This document shows positions 58,583 through 64,000 of a stretch of 64,000 nucleotides of DNA, in pieces. The notes beneath the pieces are model-generated. The model saw only the letters and a list, made by a program, of their open reading frames with translations. It made no database searches and was not told the DNA's origin. The first letter of the stretch is position 1. The number at the start of each line of letters is the position of its first letter. Source of the stretch: Gaiellasilicea sp963811885 (GTDB taxonomy: Bacteria; Actinomycetota; Thermoleophilia; Gaiellales; Gaiellaceae); contig CAWETB010000014.1 of the NCBI GenBank assembly GCA_963811885.1, forward strand, positions 248,001 through 312,000, given 5' to 3'. A program made the translations under genes and the position numbers.

Positions 58583-59800
58583 ATGACTCCCGAAGAGCGC
58601 CTCGAGCGCTACGCCCGTCTCGCGGTCGAGGTCGGGTCCAACGTCGGCGAGGGCCAGGTCGTCTGGGTGATCGCCCTGCCCGAGCACGCGCCGCTCGCAC
58701 GAGCCGTCGCCCGCATCGCGTACGAGAAGGGCGCCCGCTACGTCGACGTCGACTACACCGACCAGCACGTCCGCCGCGCGCGGATCGAGCGCGCGCCCGA
58801 CGACTCGCTCGGCTGGACCCCGCCGTGGGCGCTGGCCAGAGTCGACCACGTCATGGAGGAGCGCGGCGCGCTGATCCAGATCGTGGGCGACCCCGAGCCC
58901 GAGCTCCTGGCCGACCTCGACGGCAGCCGCGTCGGCAAGACACGCATGCGCGAGCTCGCCGAGCGTTACGTCAAGGCGCTGAACGAGAAGCTGATCAACT
59001 GGACGATCGTGGCCTATCCGAACGAGGGCTGGGCGACGTCGGTCTTCGGCGAGCCCGACGTCGAGAAGCTCTGGGACGCGGTCGGCTCGGCGACCCGGCT
59101 GGACGAGCCGAACCCGGTCGATGCCTGGCGCGCGCACATCGACAAGCTCGAAGAGCGCGCGGCCCTCCTGGACGAGCGCGCGTTCACGGCCGTCCGCTTC
59201 CACGGCCCCGGCACCGACCTCACCGTCGGCCTCATTCCCGGCGCCGTGTGGTGCACCGCGCTCGAGGAGACGGTCGACGGCCGCCGCCACGTGGTGAACA
59301 TGCCGACCGAGGAGGTCTTCACGACGCCGGACCGCCGACGCACCGAGGGGGTCGTCCGCTCGACGATGCCGCTCGCGCTCTCAGGGAACGTCGTCCGTGA
59401 CCTCGAGCTCCGCTTCGAGGCCGGCCGAGCCGTCGAGGTCAACGCGAGCAGCGGCGCCGAGCTGATCCGCGAGCAGCTGCGCCAGGACGAGTACGCCTGC
59501 ATGCTCGGCGAGGTCGCGCTCGTCGACGGCGACTCGCGCGTCGGCCGCTCCGGGCTCACGTTCCTGAACACGTTGTTCGACGAGAACGCGAGCTGCCACA
59601 TCGCCTACGGCGCGGGCATCCTCGACGCGATCAAGGACGGCACCGCGAAGAGCGAGGCGGAGCTCGAGGAGCTCGGCTTCAACTCGTCGACGATCCACAC
59701 CGACTTCATGATCGGCGGCCCTGACGTGGAGGTGGACGGGATCGCCGCAGACGGGACCGCGGTACCGATCCTGCGCGGGGACGCATGGCAGCTCACCTGA
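58583..59800 (+). CDS. M29-family aminopeptidase (AmpS/AmpT type)
   Basis: 405 residues. Typical start (LERYARLAVEVGSNVGEGQV), then GADLTVGL-type strand FHGPGTDLTVGLIPGAVW, the metal residues in MPTEEVFTTPDRRRTEGVV, EVALVDGDSRVGRSGLTFLN, SCHIAYGAG and the last His/Asp site HTDFMIGGPDVEVDG. Cytoplasmic thermophilic-type metalloaminopeptidase, a dimer. It overlaps the GFA gene by 16 bases; divergent from clpS. Confidence 0.94.
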   Translation: MTPEERLERYARLAVEVGSNVGEGQVVWVIALPEHAPLARAVARIAYEKGARYVDVDYTDQHVRRARIERAPDDSLGWTPPWALARVDHVMEERGALIQIVGDPEPELLADLDGSRVGKTRMRELAERYVKALNEKLINWTIVAYPNEGWATSVFGEPDVEKLWDAVGSATRLDEPNPVDAWRAHIDKLEERAALLDERAFTAVRFHGPGTDLTVGLIPGAVWCTALEETVDGRRHVVNMPTEEVFTTPDRRRTEGVVRSTMPLALSGNVVRDLELRFEAGRAVEVNASSGAELIREQLRQDEYACMLGEVALVDGDSRVGRSGLTFLNTLFDENASCHIAYGAGILDAIKDGTAKSEAELEELGFNSSTIHTDFMIGGPDVEVDGIAADGTAVPILRGDAWQLT

Positions 59801-60192
59801 CCGGCGGCTGCGGCTGCGGCGCCGTCCGCTTCGAGGTGCTCGAGCCGTTCGCCTCGTCGAACTACTGCCATTGCACGCGCTGCCAGCGCCGCACGGGAAC
59901 GGCCGCCTCGGCGAACGGCCGGACGGTGCCGGAGTCCTTCCGCGTCGTCTCGGGCGAGGAGCACCTGCGCGCGTGGGCTCCCGAAGGCGGCGGTGAGAAG
60001 GTCTTCTGCAGCCTCTGCGGCTCGGCCGTGTTCAGCCGCTCCGGCGATCCGCCGACGATCGGCGTCCGCTTCGGCGCACTCGACTCCGACCCCGGGATCA
60101 GGCCGCAGTGGCGCCAGTACGTCGCCTACGCCGCGAGCTGGGAGGAGATCCCGGACGACGGCCTGCCGCGCTACCCCGAGGGCAGGACGTAA
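59785..60192 (+). CDS. GFA/CENP-V family protein
   Basis: 135 residues. The two zinc sites of the GFA fold are visible: TGGCGCGAVRFEV, SNYCHCTRCQRRTGTAASAN and KVFCSLCGSAVFSR. Members were named for glutathione-dependent formaldehyde activation but most have unknown substrates. ATG 59785 lies inside the M29 gene. Its stop directly precedes the SRP RNA gene on the other strand. Confidence 0.9.
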   Translation: MAAHLTGGCGCGAVRFEVLEPFASSNYCHCTRCQRRTGTAASANGRTVPESFRVVSGEEHLRAWAPEGGGEKVFCSLCGSAVFSRSGDPPTIGVRFGALDSDPGIRPQWRQYVAYAASWEEIPDDGLPRYPEGRT

Positions 60193-60471
60193 CGCCCGGT
60201 CACGCGTTCCGTCTTCGTGTGGCCTCAGCGGGGGGCGTTCACGTCGCCGGCTCCGGTCAGGCGAGACCGCGGCACCTGAGAGGGAATCCTTAGCGCTGCT
60301 TCCTTCCGGACCTGACGCGGTTCGGATGCTCCCAGTGCGCGGAACCCGACCATCGACGCCACGTGCGCGAAGCCTGATCCCGTTGAAGCCGCCCTCGGAC
60401 GGCGTTCGGTCCCGCTGGAGCGGATGTCGGGTTCAGGGAACCGCTAACTCCCCACCTAGCGCGACCGGGCG
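60193..60471 (-). ncRNA. ffs: Signal recognition particle RNA, long form with Alu domain
   Basis: On the minus strand the SRP signature CAGGTCCGGAAGGAAGCAGC (GGAA tetraloop of domain IV) sits inside a larger fold. The 5' part, CTAGGTGGGGAG then TTAGCGGTTCCCTG, matches the Alu domain of the Bacillus scRNA, and the 3' part includes CTCAGGTGCCGCGG. The two ends pair perfectly (CGCCCGGTC with GACCGGGCG), which sets the limits at about 279 nt, similar to the 271 nt of B. subtilis. Many actinobacteria instead have a short 4.5S type. Exact ends are inferred from pairing. Confidence 0.92.
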
Positions 60472-60510
60472 AGAAGGAGCCTAGCAGCGCCGCTATCCTG
60501 TCCACGTCCC

Positions 60511-60582
60511 GGGCGCATAGCTCAGCGGGAGAGCGCTCGCTTCACACGCGAGAGGTCCCTGGTTCAATCCCAGGTGCGCCCA
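60511..60582 (+). tRNA. tRNA-Val (anticodon CAC)
   Basis: 72-nt cloverleaf: acceptor GGGCGCA/TGCGCCC with discriminator A; D-arm AGCTCAGCGGGAGAGC; anticodon loop CTTCACA (anticodon CAC); T-arm CTGGTTCAATCCCAG. No CCA encoded. Reads GUG. Confidence 0.96.
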
Positions 60583-60662
60583 TTCACGCCTAGGCCGCGA
60601 GGATCGTCCCGCGTTACGCTCGCCCCAGTCGATAACCACTTGCACCGGCGAAAGGGCGGGCG

Positions 60663-61481
60663 ATGAGTGCGAATCCGAACAAGGCACTGTGGGAGAAGGG
60701 CGACTTCACGCGCATCGCGGAGAGCATGCGGGAGAGCGGCGAGGCTCTCGTCCGGACGTTGGGAGTCGGCGAGGGGCTCCAGGTCCTGGACGTCGGTTGC
60801 GGCGACGGGACGACCGCCGTTCCGGCGGCGGAGCTCGGAGCGGATGTGCTGGGCGTCGACATCGCGAGCAACCTCGTCGAAGCGGGGAACGCGCGCGCAC
60901 AGAGCCTCGGCCTCGACAAGTGCCGCTTCCAGGAAGGCGACGCCTCTGCGCTGAGCGAGCTCGAGGACGACAGCTTCGACCTCGTCATCAGCATCTTCGG
61001 CGCGATGTTCGCTCCACGGCCGTTCGACGTGGCCAAGGAGCTCGTGCGCGTCACGCGGCCGGGCGGCCGGATCGTCATGGGCAACTGGATCCCGAATGAC
61101 CCGACGCTCGTGGCTCAGATCCTGAAGATCAGCTCCGCCTACTCGCCCCCTCCTCCGGAAGGGTTCGTCAGTCCCATGACCTGGGGCGTCGAGGAGCACG
61201 TGATCGAGCGATTCACGGGCGCAGGCGTGCCTGCCGAGAACGTCTCGTTCGAGCGGGACACCTACACGTTCAACTTCCCAGGCTCGCCGGCGGAGTTCGT
61301 GGATGTGTTCAGGACGTACTACGGACCGACCATGAACGCGTTCGAGGCTGCGGCGGCTGACGGCCGCGAGTCCGATCTACAGGCGGAGCTGGAGTCCCTC
61401 TTCAACGCCCAGAACACCAGCGCGAACGAGAACGCCACCTCGATTCCGGCGACGTTCCTACGCGTGACGGTCGCAGTTTGA
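60663..61481 (+). CDS. SAM-dependent class I methyltransferase
   Basis: 272 residues. Motif I VLDVGCGDGTTAVPAAELGA, motif II VLGVDIASNLVEAGNARAQS, DSFDLVISIFGAMFAPRPFD and motif III ELVRVTRPGGRIVMGNWIPN; the C-terminal part (about 165-272) has a substrate cap. It belongs to the UbiE/Methyltransf_11-25 set; substrate unknown. ATG 60663 is 80 bases past tRNA-Val. Probably monocistronic. Confidence 0.9.
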   Translation: MSANPNKALWEKGDFTRIAESMRESGEALVRTLGVGEGLQVLDVGCGDGTTAVPAAELGADVLGVDIASNLVEAGNARAQSLGLDKCRFQEGDASALSELEDDSFDLVISIFGAMFAPRPFDVAKELVRVTRPGGRIVMGNWIPNDPTLVAQILKISSAYSPPPPEGFVSPMTWGVEEHVIERFTGAGVPAENVSFERDTYTFNFPGSPAEFVDVFRTYYGPTMNAFEAAAADGRESDLQAELESLFNAQNTSANENATSIPATFLRVTVAV

Positions 61482-61564
61482 GGCAGGAGAACCCCTCGTA
61501 AGGACAGGATCCCCCGAACAGGGGTAGCCCGGGCCGTTCTTCACTCGTCCGAGGGATTACAGGG

Positions 61565-61634
61565 CCGCGGATATCACCCTTAATGGGCATGGACGCCGGG
61601 CGACAGCCCAGGCGCATGCGGCTCACATCTGCGG
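61565..61634 (+). promoter_or_regulatory. Structured leader upstream of the repeat protein; possible cis-regulatory RNA
   Basis: CCGCGGAT (61,565-61,572) can pair with ATCTGCGG (61,627-61,634), enclosing a long hairpin built from GCATG/CATGC, GCC/GGC and GGGC/GCCC with loop GACA (61,587-61,619). The pairing ends 15 bases before the GTG start, so it could affect translation. It does not match riboswitch classes I can recall. Confidence 0.4.
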
Positions 61635-61649
61635 AACGGGGGAAGAACG

Positions 61650-62690
61650 GTGACTCGATTCAGGGCGGGAACGACTGCGGTCCTTGCGTGCCTGGCGGCG
61701 CTGGCGGTGGTGCCTGCGGCGCTCGCGCACCACGCTCGCATCAGCGGCAGCATGGATTGCCAGGGCAACGTGAGCTTCACGGCGTCGGCCTGGCAGACGA
61801 GCAGCACATCCGCGCGGACCCACAACGACGTTCGGATCTACGTCGTCCAGTCGAACGGCGTCACGGTCAGCCCGGCGCAGCAGGTCGGCAGCGGCCAGTT
61901 CAAGTCGTCGAACGGCTTCACGTTCTCCGGCAGCTTCGCCGTGCCGGCGCTCGTGAACTCCGTGAAGCTGAACGTCAAGGAGATCGGCGCCTGGGGGAAC
62001 GGCACCCCGTCGAGCAACGGCACCGACCCGGAGAGCTCGATCGTGATCACGCGATCGACGAGCGGCTGCACGCCTCCGCCTCCGCCGCCGGACGCCTGCC
62101 CGAACATCGCGGGCACCCAGGCATCCGTTCCGGCCGGGATGGTCAAGGACACGAGCGGCAACTGCGTCACGCCGCCACCGCCGCCGACCGATCAGTGCCC
62201 GAACATCGAGGGACTGCAGACGTCGGTGCCGGCGGGAATGGTCAAGGACGCCAGCGGCAACTGCGTGACGCCGCCGCCTCCTCCGACCGACGAGTGCCCG
62301 AACATCGCCGGGCTGCAGACGGCGGTGCCCGCGGGAATGGTCAAGGACTCGAGCGGCAACTGCGCGACGCCTCCGCCTCCGCCCCCGCCCCCGCCGGCGC
62401 CTCCGACGGATGAGTGCCCGAACATCGACGGGATCCAGACCTCGGTCCCCGACGGGATGGTCAAGGACGCGAGCGGTACCTGCGCGACGCCGCCTTCGGC
62501 GCTCGTCACGGCGACGCCGACCAGCGTGGCGACGCCGGTCGTCAAGGCGACTCCGAAGGTGAAGGCGAAGGTCAAGAAGGCGATCAAGAAGAAGGTCGTG
62601 AAGAAGAAAAAGGTCGTCAAGAAGAAGGCGGTCAAGAAGCAGTCGACGGCAGCGAAGGCGAAGCCTCGTGCGCTCCCGTTCACTCCTTAG
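61650..62690 (+). CDS. Secreted Cys/Pro repeat protein with Lys-rich tail and terminal LPFTP
   Basis: 346 residues. Signal peptide to LAHHARISG; a beta-rich domain (about 28-138); then four repeats starting at Cys150, 183, 216 and 256 of the form CPNIxGxQTSVPAGMVKD plus SGNC with Pro runs between; a Lys-rich stretch (residues about 295-330, KKAIKKKVVKKKKVVKKK) and the end KPRALPFTP. LPFTP resembles a sortase motif, but no hydrophobic tail follows. The sortase gene starts inside its last 23 bases. Probably a cell-wall protein. Confidence 0.8.
   Translation: MTRFRAGTTAVLACLAALAVVPAALAHHARISGSMDCQGNVSFTASAWQTSSTSARTHNDVRIYVVQSNGVTVSPAQQVGSGQFKSSNGFTFSGSFAVPALVNSVKLNVKEIGAWGNGTPSSNGTDPESSIVITRSTSGCTPPPPPPDACPNIAGTQASVPAGMVKDTSGNCVTPPPPPTDQCPNIEGLQTSVPAGMVKDASGNCVTPPPPPTDECPNIAGLQTAVPAGMVKDSSGNCATPPPPPPPPPAPPTDECPNIDGIQTSVPDGMVKDASGTCATPPSALVTATPTSVATPVVKATPKVKAKVKKAIKKKVVKKKKVVKKKAVKKQSTAAKAKPRALPFTP
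62097..62490 (+). repeat. Four in-frame coding repeats (99, 99, 120 bp spacing)
   Basis: Repeat units of about 33 codons, each with two cysteines and the core VPAGMVKD, separated by proline runs of varying length. Third-to-fourth spacing is longer because the Pro run expanded. Confidence 0.85.
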
Positions 62691-63078
62691 CGGACTGCTC
62701 GTCGCGGTGGTGGGGCTGGCTCTCGCCGGCCCCACCGCGGCGTCCTCCCAGGGCTCGAGCCTCGTGATCCCGAGGCTGGGGCTCGACACGCGGCTGGCGC
62801 CGTCGCTGAACCAGGGCCCGTACGCGTACTACCAGGACGCTGACACGCTCGCGGTCGCCGGGCACCGGACGACGCACAGCCACCCCTTCTCGCGCCTGCC
62901 CCTGCTCCGCCGCGGCGACCGGATCCGCGTCGACGACGTCGTCTTCGTCGTCCGCCGGACGGCAGTCGTGCGGCCGTGGGAGACCTGGATCCTGCGTTAC
63001 CGCGGCGTCGTGCTCTCCGCCTGCCACCCGGCCGGCAGCGCCGCCTATCGGTACGTCGTCTTCGCCGCGCCGCTCTAG
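62668..63078 (+). CDS. Sortase (class E-like)
   Basis: 136 residues. An N-terminal membrane helix (LLSGLLVAVVGLALAGPTAA) precedes a small sortase domain with catalytic His66 (LAVAGHRTTHSHPFSRLPLL), Cys119 (GVVLSACHPAG) and Arg128 (AAYRYVVFA). Sortases cut a sorting motif and join the protein to the cell wall or to another protein. GTG start at 62668 overlaps the end of the repeat protein, the likely substrate or partner. Short for a sortase but with all three catalytic residues. Confidence 0.85.
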   Translation: MRSRSLLSGLLVAVVGLALAGPTAASSQGSSLVIPRLGLDTRLAPSLNQGPYAYYQDADTLAVAGHRTTHSHPFSRLPLLRRGDRIRVDDVVFVVRRTAVVRPWETWILRYRGVVLSACHPAGSAAYRYVVFAAPL

Positions 63079-64000
63079 GCGACGAAGGTCTCCAGCCGCT
63101 CCGCTTCCTCTTTCAGCGCGCGCTTGACGCCCGCGTCGAGCTTCCCGAACGGCTCCAGGACGACGCGGCCCTGCTCGAGCTGCCACGTTCCGGCGACCAT
63201 GCCGTCGACGAGAATCGTCGCGTGCACGAGGCCGTTGTTGGTCACGATCCGCGACGGCGGGATGTCGCCCAGGATCCGCGAGCGGTCGGCGTGCGACAGA
63301 ACGAGGTTGTCGAACCGCGGCACGAGTCGAGGCGGCGCGGGCGTGTCCGCATCTGGGAGAGGCGCGCGAGGAAGGTCGTAGAGCACCTTCCCGTCCTCGC
63401 TCGCGAACGTCCGCAGTGACAGTCGCTCGAGCGATTCTGCGATCGGCTTCATCCGCGGCACGCCCGCCCACTGGCCGACGTCCTGCTTCGTCGCAGGCCC
63501 GTAGGCGGCGAGGTACGCGCTCACAAGCCGGTCGAACGCCTCCTGCGGCTCGGGCGGCTCGCCGCGCACCTTCCCGGTCGCCGCGGTGTAGACGCCGCGG
63601 CCGCCGTAGCCCCAGATCCCCGACGGGGGCACGTGGATCACGTACGCATTCCCCTGCACCCGCCGCCAGAGGAAGGTCGGCGGCACGCCCTCGCGCGCGT
63701 GCGGCTCGAGCAGGGCGCGCACCTCGTCGTAGGTCAACTCGTTCCCGTCGAGCTGGGCCTGCACGTCCTCCGCGAGCTCGGCGATCCGCGCGGCGGGCAG
63801 CCGCGCCTCGTACGACGGCGGCCAGAGCGACGCGGCGAGCTCGCGCCGGACGGTCATGATCGCCCAGTACGTGCGCGGCGCGGCGACGTGCAGCGTGCCC
63901 CGCTGGAGCAGCGCTTTCACGAGCCGGCGACTCGTGAGCGCCTTCGTCAGCTCGTCGCGCTCGAAGCCGTCGAGCCGCGTCCAGAGCGAGAGATACGGGC
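63075..64000 (-). CDS. Winged-helix HTH_42 family protein (YcaQ-like), 5' end outside the window
   Basis: 308 residues are visible; the frame stays open to the window edge (YLSLWTRLDGFERDELTKAL). The family pattern is clear: RGTLHVAAPRTYWAIM, VPPSGIWGYGGRGVYTAATG, LVSAYLAAYGPATKQDVGQW, PPRLVPRFDNLVLSHADRSR and ILVDGMVAGTWQLEQGRVVL. HTH_42 includes YcaQ/AlkX-type glycosylases that unhook DNA crosslinks; in E. coli YcaQ the catalytic QxQ motif is near the N-terminus and is not visible here. Stop overlaps the sortase stop. Confidence 0.85.
   Translation of the reverse strand, partial: PYLSLWTRLDGFERDELTKALTSRRLVKALLQRGTLHVAAPRTYWAIMTVRRELAASLWPPSYEARLPAARIAELAEDVQAQLDGNELTYDEVRALLEPHAREGVPPTFLWRRVQGNAYVIHVPPSGIWGYGGRGVYTAATGKVRGEPPEPQEAFDRLVSAYLAAYGPATKQDVGQWAGVPRMKPIAESLERLSLRTFASEDGKVLYDLPRAPLPDADTPAPPRLVPRFDNLVLSHADRSRILGDIPPSRIVTNNGLVHATILVDGMVAGTWQLEQGRVVLEPFGKLDAGVKRALKEEAERLETFVA

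Noticed and set aside
61482..61649. c-di-AMP, c-di-GMP or cobalamin riboswitch
   Set aside because: I looked for their conserved cores and did not find them, so only an unclassified structured leader is reported.

Overview
The window is GC-rich throughout (apart from a few promoter regions) and reads as chromosomal DNA of an actinobacterium. Supporting signs are NucS mismatch endonuclease, tRNA genes without an encoded CCA tail, GTG and occasional TTG/CTG starts, ATGA/GTGA start-stop overlaps, a class E-like sortase and actinobacterial hypothetical families. My best guess, from protein feel only, is a Thermoleophilia-like lineage (Gaiellales/Solirubrobacterales). I see no prophage, transposon, integrase or CRISPR array, so this is core and lifestyle chromosome, not an island.

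Layout. 0-1.5 kb: end of a probable glycosyltransferase, YdcF-like protein, EamA transporter, universal stress protein. 1.5-10.6 kb: arginine operon argC-J-B-D-R-F on the minus strand, divergent from carAB across a short AT-rich operator; CarB lacks its C-terminal allosteric domain. 10.6-16.4 kb: PPK2, 1-Cys peroxiredoxin, kelch lipoprotein, Tat-exported PLP enzyme, M28 peptidase. 16.4-25 kb: tRNA-Ala, DUF1996 protein, MFS exporter, two medium-chain dehydrogenases, bicupin, NucS, O-methyltransferase, MBL hydrolase, sigma factor with a long tail. 25-31 kb: membrane protein, cytochrome c lipoprotein, HAD phosphatase, serS, lysC, tRNA-Ser. 31-42 kb: secreted and surface proteins (FG-GAP, InlB/FnIII-like, CAP with calcium-type repeats, a conserved secreted protein), a DHA2 exporter with its MarR regulator, and signalling proteins. 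42-50.5 kb: flavin reductase, HAD, FabF, LigC-type ligase, XRE/cupin locus, a PspC envelope-stress operon with kinase and regulator, LigD-type polymerase. 50.5-53.4 kb: polar amino-acid ABC transporter and GroES. 53.4-64 kb: small secreted proteins, epoxide hydrolase, three tRNA-Ser genes, cytochrome c, ClpS, M29 aminopeptidase, GFA protein, a long-form SRP RNA, tRNA-Val, methyltransferase, a repeat protein paired with a sortase, and a partial HTH_42 protein.

Many genes are tightly packed and translationally coupled. The arginine and carbamoyl-phosphate genes form one metabolic unit: carAB supplies carbamoyl phosphate to ArgF, and ArgR sits inside the operon. The PspC protein, PspC-kinase and LuxR-type regulator look like one envelope-stress circuit. 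All four serine tRNA isoacceptors lie here, together with serS.

Caution: about fifteen genes, including the normally essential serS, change reading frame. Nearly all can be repaired by removing single inserted bases, so I read most of these breaks as sequence or assembly errors rather than gene death. The InlB/FnIII-like gene at 35.9-37.4 kb is too broken to judge.
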